DNA of 64,000 nucleotides from Prevotella sp. (lineage in GTDB: Bacteria > Bacteroidota > Bacteroidia > Bacteroidales > Bacteroidaceae). Of this stretch, positions 1 through 8,684 are shown piece after piece (within the stretch, counting starts at the first letter, position 1; each line of letters starts with the position of its first letter). The notes beneath the pieces are model-generated. The model made no database searches. It saw only the letters and a list, made by a program, of their open reading frames with translations, and was not told the origin of the DNA. Location of the stretch: positions 1-64,000 of the forward strand of contig JAEEPF010000002.1 in NCBI GenBank assembly GCA_016284635.1, in the 5' to 3' direction. The position numbers and the translations under genes were made by a program.

Positions 1-2
1 TG

Positions 3-377
3 TACTGCAACAACGTGATGGAGATTATCCTGGTGGCATACAAGCTGAAAGTGGAAGAGGTGCGTCAGACCAATCCGCTGTTCTATTCAGATCTGGTGAA
101 GTATCCGAAGGTGGCGCGTTATTTAGGACAACAGAACCAGCAGATGCTGACAAATATGACGAAGTTTATCGAGCGCGGCATGGAAGAGGGCTATTTCCGC
201 AAGGAGGTGAAGCCAGAACTTGTGGCACGACTTTTCGATGCATTAGGAAAATATGTGATGGAGCAGCAGCTTTACCTCAACTATACGATAGAGGAGATAT
301 TCATGAATCTGATCTTTGTCTCACTCAGGGGTATCTGTACCAAGAAAGGGGTTGAGGCAATTGACAAATGGATATAG
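3..377 (+). CDS. TetR-like transcriptional regulator, C-terminal part (5' partial)
   Basis: The reading frame is open to the window edge at base 3, so only about the last 124 residues are present and the true start lies outside. The visible part is entirely helical, with Met, Glu and Leu-rich helices and a repeated MEEG/MEQQ pattern, as in the C-terminal ligand-binding and dimerisation domain of TetR/AcrR regulators. The N-terminal helix-turn-helix that would prove the family cannot be seen, so the call is inference from overall character. A GTG at 15 is an internal codon, not necessarily a start. The gene ends a few bases before a strong bidirectional terminator. Confidence 0.5.
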   Translation, partial: YCNNVMEIILVAYKLKVEEVRQTNPLFYSDLVKYPKVARYLGQQNQQMLTNMTKFIERGMEEGYFRKEVKPELVARLFDALGKYVMEQQLYLNYTIEEIFMNLIFVSLRGICTKKGVEAIDKWI

Positions 378-383
378 AAAAGA

Positions 384-416
384 AGAATCCCAGCCGTTTG
401 GCTGGGATTTCTTTTA
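384..416. terminator. Bidirectional intrinsic terminator
   Basis: AATCCCAGCC (386-395) pairs perfectly with GGCTGGGATT (400-409) across a GTTT loop. It is followed on the plus strand by a T-rich tract (to about 415) and flanked on the other side by A-rich sequence. It sits between the convergent TetR-like and DUF4301 genes and can serve both. Confidence 0.85.
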
Positions 417-417
417 C

Positions 418-1917
418 TTACTGATGTTGTTCGCGTAGCAGGTCGTTGACGGTCTTCACAGGGTTAAAGGTGCCGAGGGGCACTTCTACGAAGACAGTAC
501 TCCAATTACTCATAGCACCATTCCATAGACCTGGTAACTCCAAGGCTTTCAGTTCTTTACCGGCTTTCGATTTAGAAGAGATGAAACCAGTGGTCTTATC
601 TACAAACTCAGGCAGGTTGAAGGGCTGACCCTTATAGTCCTTCACAGCGCAGACGAGGTCTACAGGGTTGAAGTGCGTACCCTGGGTGAACATCTTCATA
701 TAGGCTTCATTGTTCGTGTCGATCTGCGAGCTCTCGAGGATCTGCAGCGAGACAGTGCCATCCTGGTTGTAGGTGAGGAATGGACCGCCACCAGGCTCGC
801 CCACATTCTTCACGACACCACAGACGCGCATCGGACGGTTCAGCTTCTCACGCAGATAGGCGGCATCGACCTTCTTACCCTTGGCGTCGGTGCAGAGATT
901 CTGGGCGACAAATTGGGCGATTTCTGCGATTTGTGCCTCGGTGGGATTGCCGTCGAGGACTTTCAGATACTCGAAAGCCTGCTTCTGCAGGGTGACGAGC
1001 ACACCGGCGATGACCTGCTTCCACTCGACGGTCTCGGGCTTCAGACGATCGGGCACCACGTTGTCGATGTTCTTAATGAAGATGACATCGGCATCGATCT
1101 CGTTGAGGTTCTCGATGAGGGCACCGTGACCACCAGGACGGAACAGCAGCGAGCCGTCGTCATTGCGGAACGGGGTGTTGTCGGGATTGGCAGCGACGGT
1201 ATCGGTAGAGGGCTTCTGCTCAGAGAAGGTGATGTCGTACTTGATGCCGTACTTCTTGGCGAAGGAGTCAGCCTTCTCAGTCACCTTGGCCTTGAAGAGC
1301 TCCATATGCTCGTGAGAGACGGTGAAGTGTACGTGGGCCTCGCCGTTGGATGCGGCATAGAGGGCACCCTCTACGAGATGTTCCTCCATCGGCGTGCGGG
1401 AACCCTCAGGATACTTGTGGAACAGCAACAGTCCCTTCGGCAGCTGACCGTAGTTCAGACCCTCGGCCTTCAGCATATTGGCAGCGACAGCCTTGTACTT
1501 GCCCTCGGCGATGAGCGCCTTGATGCCCTTGCCTTCGTTCTTCTGGCAGACGGCGTCGAGTGCGTCGTAGAAGGCGAACTTCTCGATCGAGTCGAAATAC
1601 TTCTTCTCGAAGTCGGTGGTGGGCACATCGTAGTCGGCATCGACGAAGGCGAACATATTCTTGAACATACGGCTGGCAGCACCGGAGGCAGGCACGAACT
1701 TCACGATCTTGTTGCCTGCGGCCTTGTACTGGTTCCAGATGTCCTCATACTTCTTGCGCTCGTCGGCATTGGGGGCGATGATGCCACGTCCGATACCTGC
1801 GGCTGCTTCCAGCTTCAGGAAGGGGAATCCGGTTTTGAACTCGTTCAACTGATTCTCAATCTGCTCAGGGGTGATACCCTTCTGTGCAATCTGTTTTAAG
1901 TCTTTTTCTGATAACAT
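418..1917 (-). CDS. DUF4301 family protein
   Basis: A 499-residue soluble protein with no signal peptide or membrane segment, full length for the DUF4301 family, which is found mainly in Bacteroidota. A glycine/alanine-rich loop, VPASGAASRMFKNM, at about residues 74-87 resembles a phosphate-binding loop, and a GGHGALIENLNEID motif lies near residue 264. In other genomes the family neighbours nucleotide or sugar metabolism genes, but its reaction is not established and I assign none. It is transcribed alone towards the terminator at 384-416. A TATCTTTG -7 box lies on the minus strand at 1954-1947, about 30 nt upstream of the ATG; no clear -33 box is seen. Confidence 0.85.
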   Translation of the reverse strand: MLSEKDLKQIAQKGITPEQIENQLNEFKTGFPFLKLEAAAGIGRGIIAPNADERKKYEDIWNQYKAAGNKIVKFVPASGAASRMFKNMFAFVDADYDVPTTDFEKKYFDSIEKFAFYDALDAVCQKNEGKGIKALIAEGKYKAVAANMLKAEGLNYGQLPKGLLLFHKYPEGSRTPMEEHLVEGALYAASNGEAHVHFTVSHEHMELFKAKVTEKADSFAKKYGIKYDITFSEQKPSTDTVAANPDNTPFRNDDGSLLFRPGGHGALIENLNEIDADVIFIKNIDNVVPDRLKPETVEWKQVIAGVLVTLQKQAFEYLKVLDGNPTEAQIAEIAQFVAQNLCTDAKGKKVDAAYLREKLNRPMRVCGVVKNVGEPGGGPFLTYNQDGTVSLQILESSQIDTNNEAYMKMFTQGTHFNPVDLVCAVKDYKGQPFNLPEFVDKTTGFISSKSKAGKELKALELPGLWNGAMSNWSTVFVEVPLGTFNPVKTVNDLLREQHQ

Positions 1918-1965
1918 AATTGTGGTATTTAGTCAAAATATTGGTGCAAAGATAATCATTTTTTT

Positions 1966-2040
1966 CTACGAATTGTACGGATTATACGGAAAAATAGGGT
2001 ATTTTAATAAAAAATCTGTAAAATCCGTGTAATCCGTAGG
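1966..2040. repeat. Iterated-word palindromic repeat (ACGGATTA word)
   Basis: The left arm has the words TACGAATTG, TACGGATTA and TACGGAAAA. The right arm has AATCTGTA, AATCCGTG and AATCCGTAGG, the reverse complement of the left words, so the whole can fold into one long hairpin. It sits between the divergent DUF4301 and RelA/SpoT genes, and its right end abuts the -7 box of the latter (2051-2058). A close relative is at 10441-10525. Confidence 0.85.
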
Positions 2041-2050
2041 AGATTTTATG

Positions 2051-2058
2051 TATCTTTG
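2051..2058 (+). promoter_or_regulatory. -7 box (TATCTTTG) of the RelA/SpoT gene
   Basis: TATCTTTGC fits the Bacteroidota -7 consensus TAnnTTTG and lies 18 nt upstream of the start codon. No good -33 TTTG is found at 17-23 nt; the upstream sequence is the repeat at 1966-2040, so the repeat may have replaced or supplied upstream promoter sequence. Confidence 0.6.
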
Positions 2059-2076
2059 CCACAAAATTAGCACTTT

Positions 2077-4179
2077 ATGGCAGATTTGTTCTCATTTACC
2101 TACGACGAAAAGAAGAAAATGGCTGCTCAGACGGCTGCCATCCTGACTGAGGAAATCGGTCTGGGTGACGACGCTGTGGAGGCCTGTCTGCTTGTGCCCG
2201 ATGTGGACGAGGGAAAGATCTCCCACGACGAGGTGAAGGCGCGCTATGGAGAATCCGTGGCACGCATCATCGACGGTCTGGGGCGCATCCGTCAGCTTTA
2301 TGAGAAGAATCCCGTCGTAGAGAGTGAGAATTTCCGTAATCTGCTGCTCTCCTTTGCCGAGGATATGCGGGTGGTGCTCATTATGATTGCCGACCGCGTG
2401 AACCTGATGCGACAGATGAAGGCCTTCCTGGAAGAGTCTGACGACGAGAACCGCAAGGAGCGTGAGGCATTCGTCAACGAAGTGTCGCAGGAGGCTGCCT
2501 ATCTCTATGCCCCCTTGGCACACAAGCTCGGACTCTATAAACTGAAAAGCGAACTGGAAGACCTTTCGCTGAAGTTCATGGAGCATGACGCCTACTACCT
2601 GATCCGTGAGAAGCTGAACCAGACGAAGGCCTCGCGTGATGCCTATATCGAGGCGTTCATCCGTCCTGTGGAGGAGAAGGTGAAGGCGGCAGGCATCAAG
2701 TGCCATATCAAGGGCCGCACGAAGTCGATACATTCCATTTGGGAGAAGATGAAGAAGCAGAAGTGCGGTTTCGAGGGTATTTACGACCTTTTTGCTATTA
2801 GGATTATTATTGACTGCCCTGAGGATAAGGAGAAGATGCAGTGCTGGCAGGCGTATTCGATCGTGACGGATATGTACCAGCCCAATCCCAAGCGTCTGCG
2901 CGACTGGCTCTCCGTGCCCAAGTCGAATGGATATGAGAGTCTGCATATCACCGTCCTCGGACCTGAACAGAAATGGGTGGAGGTGCAGATCCGTACGGAG
3001 CGTATGGATGAGATTGCAGAGAAGGGTGTGGCAGCCCACTGGCGCTATAAAGGTGTGAAGGGAGAAGCAGGACTCGACGACTGGCTCGCTGGTGTTCGTT
3101 CGATGCTGGAGCATGCCGACGGTCTGGAGGCGATGGATCAGTTCAAGATGGATCTCTATGAAGACGAGGTGTTCGTGTTTACTCCCAAGGGCGATCTCTA
3201 TAAGTTCCCAGTGGGTGCGACGGTCCTCGACTTTGCCTACCATGTCCACTCCAAGATTGGCAATCAATGTACGGGTGGCCGCATCAACGGCCGTGTGGTC
3301 TCCATCCGTTATCTGCTGAAGAGCGGCGACCAGGTGGAGATCCTCACATCGTCGACACAAAAACCCCGTCAGGAGTGGCTCTCGATCGTGAAGACCTCGC
3401 GTGCGAAGTCTAAGATCCGTCTGGCGCTGAAGGAGACGCAGGTGAAAGACGGCCTCTTTGCCAAGGAGATGCTGGAGCGTAAGTTCAGGAACCGTAAGGT
3501 AGAACAGAACGAGGCGACGATGTTCCACGTCATCAGGAAGATGGGCTTCAAGGAGGTAAGTGACTTCTACAAGCAGATTGCCGACGGACTGATCGATGCC
3601 AATGCCGTCGTAGATAAATATATAGAGGTACGTGAGGGCGAGAAGACCGTCACGGGTGATAATGTGGCACGTTCTGCCTCGGAGTTCGAGCTCGACGAGT
3701 CGAAGATTGCCGGTCTCAACACGACGATCTCTGATGTTGTGCTGGTCATCGACCGTAGCCTCAAAGGCCTCGACTATCAGCTGGCACGCTGTTGCTCGCC
3801 CATCTATGGCGATCCGATCTTCGGTTTCGTCACCATCAGCGGCGGCATCAAGATACATCGCATCGACTGTCCCAATGCCCCTGAACTCAGACGCCGTTAC
3901 GGCTATCGTGTGGTAAAGGCCCGTTGGAGTGGCAAGGGCTCGTCGCAGTACTCCATTACCCTGCGTGTGGTGGGCAATGATGATATCGGCATCGTGAACA
4001 ATCTGACGAGCATCATCTCGAAAGACGAGAAGCTCGTGCTGAGATCTATTAACATTGACTCTCACGACGGCCTGTTCAGTGGCAATCTCGTCGTGATGCT
4101 TGAAGACACCTCCCGTTTGGATGCACTGCTGAAGAAGCTGCGCACGGTGAAGGGTGTCAAACAAGTGGAGCGCATATAA
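2077..4179 (+). CDS. RelA/SpoT homologue with degenerate hydrolase domain
   Basis: A 700-residue long RSH protein making the alarmone (p)ppGpp. From the N terminus: an HD-hydrolase-like domain (about 15-115), the synthetase domain (about 200-345; IYDLFAIRI near 236, PKSNGYESLH near 280, EVQIRT and AAHWRYK), a TGS domain (from about 365), the conserved LARCCSPIYGDPI region (near 568) and a C-terminal ACT domain (from about 625). The HD region has lost its metal ligands: the usual LLHDVVEDT is LLVPDVDEG here, and the ADRLHNM motif reads ADRVNLM. The synthetase motifs are intact, so I infer a synthase-only, RelA-type enzyme; an active hydrolase should be encoded elsewhere. A small lipoprotein gene follows 23 nt downstream. 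Confidence 0.93.
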   Translation: MADLFSFTYDEKKKMAAQTAAILTEEIGLGDDAVEACLLVPDVDEGKISHDEVKARYGESVARIIDGLGRIRQLYEKNPVVESENFRNLLLSFAEDMRVVLIMIADRVNLMRQMKAFLEESDDENRKEREAFVNEVSQEAAYLYAPLAHKLGLYKLKSELEDLSLKFMEHDAYYLIREKLNQTKASRDAYIEAFIRPVEEKVKAAGIKCHIKGRTKSIHSIWEKMKKQKCGFEGIYDLFAIRIIIDCPEDKEKMQCWQAYSIVTDMYQPNPKRLRDWLSVPKSNGYESLHITVLGPEQKWVEVQIRTERMDEIAEKGVAAHWRYKGVKGEAGLDDWLAGVRSMLEHADGLEAMDQFKMDLYEDEVFVFTPKGDLYKFPVGATVLDFAYHVHSKIGNQCTGGRINGRVVSIRYLLKSGDQVEILTSSTQKPRQEWLSIVKTSRAKSKIRLALKETQVKDGLFAKEMLERKFRNRKVEQNEATMFHVIRKMGFKEVSDFYKQIADGLIDANAVVDKYIEVREGEKTVTGDNVARSASEFELDESKIAGLNTTISDVVLVIDRSLKGLDYQLARCCSPIYGDPIFGFVTISGGIKIHRIDCPNAPELRRRYGYRVVKARWSGKGSSQYSITLRVVGNDDIGIVNNLTSIISKDEKLVLRSINIDSHDGLFSGNLVVMLEDTSRLDALLKKLRTVKGVKQVERI

Positions 4180-4202
4180 CTGAAAACCAAAACATAAATG
4201 AT

Positions 4203-4499
4203 ATGAGACGACCGACGATCATGACTCTGGCCCTGACCCTGACGTTGTTTGCGGGTTGCAATCAGACGGCAGAAGACCGTTATCAGCGCTATCTGGAAGA
4301 GATCGCCGACTCGTCATCGATGATAGAGTTCATCATACCAGAGGAAGACCCCGTGGCATCTCCGACGGATGACGGCGAAGATCCTTTTGCCGACGATGGC
4401 AAGGGCATCTACACCATTCCTGATATTCCTCAACAGCGTAAGGTGGACATGAGTGCCAATAACTACGAGCTGGAAAGACTCATGATGGGCAAAGAATAA
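4203..4499 (+). CDS. Small lipoprotein of unknown function
   Basis: A 98-residue protein with a short lipoprotein signal ending in a lipobox, LFAGC, with Cys near residue 19. The mature part is acidic (Asp/Glu-rich, with an EDPFADD stretch) and has no domain I recognise. It lies 23 nt after the RSH gene and is probably co-transcribed. Its stop is 2 nt from the stop of the convergent GNAT gene, with no terminator hairpin between them. Confidence 0.75.
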   Translation: MRRPTIMTLALTLTLFAGCNQTAEDRYQRYLEEIADSSSMIEFIIPEEDPVASPTDDGEDPFADDGKGIYTIPDIPQQRKVDMSANNYELERLMMGKE

Positions 4500-4501
4500 A
4501 A

Positions 4502-5485
4502 TCATTCCCGATACAGCCAGGTGAGGAAGCGGTTGACCCAACGGATGCCGAAACGGAACCAACGGAAAGTGCTCTGTTCCTTACCACCGAAGCGCAGGAT
4601 GAACTCGCGGAATGGATTCTTCTGGAAAGGCAGTCCAACGTCCATGAAACACATGTGGTCACACCCCCTTTGATAACAGTCCTGCATCGCGTCCCAGATG
4701 GTCATCACGTCAGGATGCACGTGGATGTATGATTTCCGCCTGAATGCAGAATACCACAGATATGCATTCCCCTCACTATACACGACGGCCGAACAGCCGA
4801 TTACACGCTGGCGGTATTTCGTCACAAACAGCCGTCCGTCGTCGCTGCTCATGATGTTCCTGAAGAACTGGTCATCGGGGATATAGCGCCTAGGCTTCCA
4901 GAAGTAGTGCTTCCTGAGCAGCTTTGAGAAGGCCTTGAAGTCTTCCTCCGTCTGCACCTCGTTGGTGGTCACACCTTTCTGGCGGGCATTGTCGATGCGC
5001 TTCTGCAGCTTCTCGCCGATGCGTTCCTCTGGTGCGTGGCGATGCAGCGAATTGTGGATGCTCATCCAATGTACAGGGAAGAAATGCTGCTGTTTCAGTT
5101 GCTTATAGCCCGTCATCTTCTGACTCAGGTTACTCACCTCCAGATAGGACGTGCGGTTGCTCAGTGCCTTCGTCAGCGCCTCGAGCATCAGGCCGAAGAG
5201 CTGGTCGCGCTCCTGACTCCTGGATCCTGACTCATTATAATACACCCCTTCGCCCAGCACCCGGCAGTGGACGAGCAAGGGGAAGAGGAACGTGCGGAAG
5301 CGCACGATGCCCAGCATGTGGCTCACCACCTCGCCCTCAGCATTCGTCACCACCACCATATACGGTTTCTGACGAGGTGTCTCCCTCGTCATCTGGAAAA
5401 GCCGCGTGCTGTGGAAGAAGTTCGCATCATCCAAAGGCGGCAGGTCTTCAACCTTCCGGTATATGGTAGTCTTTAGTCCGTTCAT
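4502..5485 (-). CDS. GNAT/FemAB-like acyltransferase
   Basis: A 327-residue soluble protein. Residues about 170-300 look like an acetyltransferase fold of the FemAB-like, GNAT_6 kind, with the strand-loop pattern GRLFVTKYRQRVIGCSAVVYSEGNAYLWYSA and a conserved MDVGLPFQKNPF segment near the end. FemAB-type enzymes transfer aminoacyl or acyl groups to cell-envelope precursors, but the substrate here is unknown. The start ATG at 5485 lies just downstream of a minus-strand TAACTTTG -7 box (5497-5490), only 5 nt away, so translation may begin close to the transcript end. A mosaic repeat separates it from the nitroreductase gene. Confidence 0.7.
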   Translation of the reverse strand: MNGLKTTIYRKVEDLPPLDDANFFHSTRLFQMTRETPRQKPYMVVVTNAEGEVVSHMLGIVRFRTFLFPLLVHCRVLGEGVYYNESGSRSQERDQLFGLMLEALTKALSNRTSYLEVSNLSQKMTGYKQLKQQHFFPVHWMSIHNSLHRHAPEERIGEKLQKRIDNARQKGVTTNEVQTEEDFKAFSKLLRKHYFWKPRRYIPDDQFFRNIMSSDDGRLFVTKYRQRVIGCSAVVYSEGNAYLWYSAFRRKSYIHVHPDVMTIWDAMQDCYQRGCDHMCFMDVGLPFQKNPFREFILRFGGKEQSTFRWFRFGIRWVNRFLTWLYRE

Positions 5486-5503
5486 ACTGCAAAGTTACAA
5501 CAA

Positions 5504-5593
5504 AAAGTGAAAAGTGAAGAGTGAAAAGTGAAAAAATTGCTACAGCTATATATTTTTTCTTAATTCTTAACTCTATATTCTTAACTTTTCACT
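5504..5593. repeat. Iterated-word repeat (AGTGAAAAGTGAA word)
   Basis: The words AGTGAA and GAGTGAAA are repeated four times at 5505-5533. After a spacer come TTCTTAA and ACTTTTCACT words in the opposite sense (5558-5593). The two arms are partly complementary. The right end runs into the TAACTTTG box at 5593-5600, which probably serves the nitroreductase gene. Confidence 0.7.
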
Positions 5594-5615
5594 AACTTTG
5601 CAGCGAATTTAATTA

Positions 5616-5644
5616 GTTTACAGTTTATAGTTTACAGTTTACAG
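5616..5644 (+). repeat. Direct iterated-word repeat (GTTTACA word)
   Basis: Four copies of GTTTACA/GTTTATA in a row with no inverted arm. The array ends directly at the ATG of the nitroreductase gene, occupying the place where a ribosome-binding site would be. Confidence 0.75.
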
Positions 5645-6172
5645 ATGACAGCATTTAAAGACCTGGCGCAGCAGCGCCGCAGCCATAGGAAGTTTACTGA
5701 CGAGGAGATCGACGCGGAAGACCTGAAGCTCATCCTGCGTGCCGCCCTCATGTCGCCCACCTCCAAGAGCCAGCGCGCCTGGCAGTTCGTCGTCGTCGAC
5801 GATAAGCTCGACATTGAGAAACTTGCTGATGCGAAGAACATGGGCTCGCAGTTCCTCAAGGGTGCACCTGTAGCCATCGTCGTTCTGGGCGATCCCCTGC
5901 AGAACGACTGTTGGGTGGAAGACGGTTCCATTGCCGCCATCTCCATGCAGTATCAGGCTGAAGACCTCGGGCTGGGCTCATGCTGGATTCAGATGCGTGG
6001 TCGTGGTCTCGACGACGGCACCTCTGCCGATACCGTCATCCGTGGCATCCTTGACATTCCCGAGAATCTCTCCTGTCTCTGCATCCTCGCTGTCGGTCAT
6101 TGGGCTGACGAGCGCAAGCCGCAGAGTGAGGACAAACTCAAGTGGGAGAACGTACACCTGAATAAGTTTTAG
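5645..6172 (+). CDS. Nitroreductase family FMN protein
   Basis: A 175-residue enzyme of the nitroreductase fold, at the short end of the family. The N-terminal RRSHRKFTDEEI and LILRAALMSPTSKSQRAW carry the FMN phosphate and ribityl contacts, and the C-terminal GHWADERKPQ is the second flavin-binding segment. Members reduce nitroaromatics, quinones or flavins with NAD(P)H; the physiological substrate cannot be read from the sequence. It starts immediately after a GTTTACA tandem repeat and is followed 30 nt later by kdsC, so it may lead that operon. Confidence 0.88.
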   Translation: MTAFKDLAQQRRSHRKFTDEEIDAEDLKLILRAALMSPTSKSQRAWQFVVVDDKLDIEKLADAKNMGSQFLKGAPVAIVVLGDPLQNDCWVEDGSIAAISMQYQAEDLGLGSCWIQMRGRGLDDGTSADTVIRGILDIPENLSCLCILAVGHWADERKPQSEDKLKWENVHLNKF

Positions 6173-6202
6173 CCACAGATTGCACAGAGATTCACTGAAG
6201 AA
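6173..6202. repeat. Short CACAGATT-word repeat remnant
   Basis: GCCACAGATTGCACAGAGATTCACTGAAGAA matches the left arm of the CACAGATT family seen complete at 26215-26273, and also at 60709-60738. Here only one arm fills the gap between the nitroreductase stop and kdsC. Confidence 0.6.
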
Positions 6203-6721
6203 ATGATCAATTACGACTTAAATAAGATCAAGGCGATCATCTTCGATATAGACGGTGTTCTGAGTGCGGAGGCCATCACGATGGGTAATGACGGTGTGCC
6301 ACTGCGGACGGTGAATATCAAGGACGGGTATGCCATTCAACTGGCCATGAAACTCGGACTGAGGATTGCTATCATGACGGGTGCCAGAGTGGAAAGCGTG
6401 CGCCACCGTTATGAGGGGCTTGGCGTGGAGGATGTCTATATCGCCTGTGCAGTAAAGATTCAGACCTATGACCAGTTCCTTGCCAAGTACGGCCTCACGG
6501 ACGATGAGGTGATGTATATGGGCGATGACATCCCTGATCTGGAGATCATGCGACGGGTGGGGTGTCCTGTCTGTCCTAAGGATGCCTGTCCGGAGATCAA
6601 AGACGTCTCTATCTATGTCAGTGACCGCAAGGGAGGCTACGGCTGTGGACGTGACGTCATCGAACAGACGCTCCGTGCCCAGGGCAAGTGGGTGATGAAT
6701 GCCAAAGCCTTCGGGTGGTAA
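6203..6721 (+). CDS. kdsC: 3-deoxy-D-manno-octulosonate 8-phosphate phosphatase (KdsC)
   Basis: A 172-residue HAD-superfamily phosphatase without a cap domain, the usual KdsC length. HAD motif I is FDIDGVLS, motif II lies in AIMTGA, a conserved Lys follows (KIQTYDQF), and motif IV is [12 protein letters not shown]. The C-terminal [11 protein letters not shown] tail is typical of KdsC tetramers. It removes phosphate from Kdo-8-P in the cytoplasm to give Kdo for lipopolysaccharide. It forms an operon with maf and the TPR gene. The next Kdo step, kdsB, lies at 10.5 kb on the other strand. Confidence 0.94.
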   Translation: MINYDLNKIKAIIFDIDGVLSAEAITMGNDGVPLRTVNIKDGYAIQLAMKLGLRIAIMTGARVESVRHRYEGLGVEDVYIACAVKIQTYDQFLAKYGLTDDEVMYMGDDIPDLEIMRRVGCPVCPKDACPEIKDVSIYVSDRKGGYGCGRDVIEQTLRAQGKWVMNAKAFGW

Positions 6722-6769
6722 GACAGAGTAATATATAATATAAAGACATAGTAACATATTGACAATATA

Positions 6770-7339
6770 TTGAGATATAATATTATTCTGGCGAGTAATT
6801 CGCCTCGTCGTAAAGAGTTGTTGGCGGGGTTAGGACTACCTTTTGAGGTGAGGGTATTGCAGGATATCGACGAGAGTTATCCTGACGACCTGCCTGTGTC
6901 GGAGGTGGCCTTGTATATCGCTGGCAAGAAGGCCGATGCCTATCGTACAACGCTTGCTGACGACGAATTGGTCATCACGGCCGATACCGTCGTTATCGTG
7001 GATGATGAGATCTTAGGCAAACCCGCCGATGAGGCAGATGCAGAACGGATGTTACGACTCATCAGCGGACGCACCCATCATGTCACCACTGGCGTCTGTA
7101 TCCTCACTCGTGAGACAGAACGGCGTTTTGCCGTCACTACCGACGTCACCTTCAAGCAGCTCTCTGACGAAGAGATTCACTATTACATCACGAAATACAA
7201 GCCCTTCGACAAGGCTGGCGCCTATGGTATCCAGGAATGGATTGGCTATATCGGCGTCACAGGTCTCAACGGCAGCTATTACAATGTCATGGGCCTACCC
7301 GTACAACGCATCTACGAAACACTCCAACAGATCGACTAG
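6770..7339 (+). CDS. maf: Maf-family nucleotide pyrophosphatase
   Basis: A 189-residue protein with the Maf signature LASNSPRRKELL at the N terminus, the acidic DESYP/ADTVV motifs and a GAYGIQEWIGYI segment near the end. Maf proteins hydrolyse non-canonical or excess nucleoside triphosphates (dTTP, UTP, modified pyrimidines). The frame begins at a TTG (6770), and an in-frame TAA lies shortly upstream, so a TTG or another non-ATG start must be used. The spacer from kdsC is 48 nt of very AT-rich sequence. Confidence 0.92.
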   Translation: MRYNIILASNSPRRKELLAGLGLPFEVRVLQDIDESYPDDLPVSEVALYIAGKKADAYRTTLADDELVITADTVVIVDDEILGKPADEADAERMLRLISGRTHHVTTGVCILTRETERRFAVTTDVTFKQLSDEEIHYYITKYKPFDKAGAYGIQEWIGYIGVTGLNGSYYNVMGLPVQRIYETLQQID

Positions 7340-7366
7340 ACACATTATTATATTATAAAAGACACA

Positions 7367-8587
7367 ATGACACACAAGGTAACACATCACACTCGACTTA
7401 CAGCTCTGCTGATATTTTTCACATTTTCACCTTTTCAGCTTTTCACTTCCTCAGCCTTTGCCCAAAAGCGTCAGATGGCTGAAGCAGAGAACTACCTGCG
7501 CAGTGGCAAGAACTACGACAAGGCAGAGCAATTGATGACGAATCTTCTGAAAGACTCCGCCAACCAGCAGAATCCACGTATCTACGACCTCTGGTTACAG
7601 GCCGTAGAGAAGCAATACCAGGCCATCAACGAGAAGATGTACAAACATCAGGCCGTCGACACCCTGAAGCTCTTCACCCTCAACCGTCGTATCTTCTCCA
7701 TTGCAGAAACCCTTGACTCCATCGATGCGAGGCCGGACAAGAAGGGTAGGGTAAGCCCCGACTATCGGAAGGACAACTCCTTGCGCCTGCTCGGCTATCG
7801 TCCGAACCTCTTCTTCGGAGGTGCCCATCATCTGCGCAAGGGCGACTTCCCGACGGCCTACGATTTCTTCGAGACCTATATCGACTGCGCCCGTCAGCCG
7901 CTATTCACGGATCATGACCTGATGAACACCGACGCCCGTATGGATGAGGCCGCCTATTGGGCCACCTACTGCGGCTATCGCATGAACGATCCCGTGCTCA
8001 CCCTCCGTCATCACGAACTCGCACGTCGCGATACCAGTAAACTTGATTATACCCTCCAATACGTCGCTGAGGCATGGAAGCAGTTGGGCGACAAGCAGCG
8101 CTATGCGGAAATACTGTGGGAGGGCTTCGCCTTCTTTCCTCAGAGCACATATTTCTTCCCCCGTCTGATGGATGCCTATACCGCCAAGGGCAACTATGAA
8201 CAGGCACTCTCCGTCGCAGACGAGGCACTCAAGGCCGACTCCCTCAACGAACTCTATCTTTTCGCCAAGTCCACCATGCTTCTCAATCTCGGACGCAATG
8301 CCGAGTGCCTGGACATCAGCAACCGCCTCATCGCCATCAACGACCAGATGGCTGATGCCTACTACAATGCCGGCACAGCCTGCCTGAACATTATCCTCAA
8401 GATGGACTCCCGTCGCCATAAGAAACAGATCCGCAAGATGTACCAGAAGGCGCAGCCGTATATGGAGACTTACCGTCAGCTCGCCCCTGAGGCGAAGGAC
8501 AAATGGGGTCCTGCACTTTATCGCATCTATTTCAATCTGAACCTCGGAAAACAGTTCGATGAGATAGACAAAATCTTAAAGAAATAA
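7367..8587 (+). CDS. Secreted or periplasmic TPR-repeat protein
   Basis: A 406-residue protein with an N-terminal signal sequence (about residues 1-33, ending SSAFAQ) followed by helical tetratricopeptide-like repeats, for example AEAENYLRSGKNYDKAEQL and NYEQALSVADEALKADSLNELY. TPR proteins are scaffolds, and no enzymatic motif is seen. It is the third gene of the kdsC-maf-TPR run. The DNA for the signal-peptide core (7417-7450) is made of TTTTCACC/TTTTCAGC words, the same sequence class as the intergenic TTTTCACTT repeats, so a repeat appears to have become part of the leader peptide. Confidence 0.8.
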   Translation: MTHKVTHHTRLTALLIFFTFSPFQLFTSSAFAQKRQMAEAENYLRSGKNYDKAEQLMTNLLKDSANQQNPRIYDLWLQAVEKQYQAINEKMYKHQAVDTLKLFTLNRRIFSIAETLDSIDARPDKKGRVSPDYRKDNSLRLLGYRPNLFFGGAHHLRKGDFPTAYDFFETYIDCARQPLFTDHDLMNTDARMDEAAYWATYCGYRMNDPVLTLRHHELARRDTSKLDYTLQYVAEAWKQLGDKQRYAEILWEGFAFFPQSTYFFPRLMDAYTAKGNYEQALSVADEALKADSLNELYLFAKSTMLLNLGRNAECLDISNRLIAINDQMADAYYNAGTACLNIILKMDSRRHKKQIRKMYQKAQPYMETYRQLAPEAKDKWGPALYRIYFNLNLGKQFDEIDKILKK

Positions 8588-8601
8588 AAAAGTTTGCATG
8601 T

Positions 8602-8636
8602 TTTGATACGAGTTTGCCTTTTTATGCGTATCTTTG
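8602..8636 (+). promoter_or_regulatory. Promoter of the phosphoglucomutase gene
   Basis: TTTG (8602-8605), 23 nt, then TATCTTTG (8629-8636), within the Bacteroidota spacing range. The -7 box lies about 49 nt upstream of the ATG at 8685. Confidence 0.65.
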
Positions 8637-8684
8637 TGGTTTAGAAATTGTTATTAGCATCTAAAACATAAAGTATTTTTGATT

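Noticed and set aside
673-1899. Long plus-strand open frame opposite the DUF4301 gene
   Set aside because: It is the antisense shadow of a well-supported gene; its translation has no domain character and it lies over the codon pattern of the minus-strand gene.
2092-4164. 690-codon minus-strand frame opposite the RelA/SpoT gene
   Set aside because: The RSH domains on the plus strand are unmistakable; the opposite frame is open only because of codon bias.
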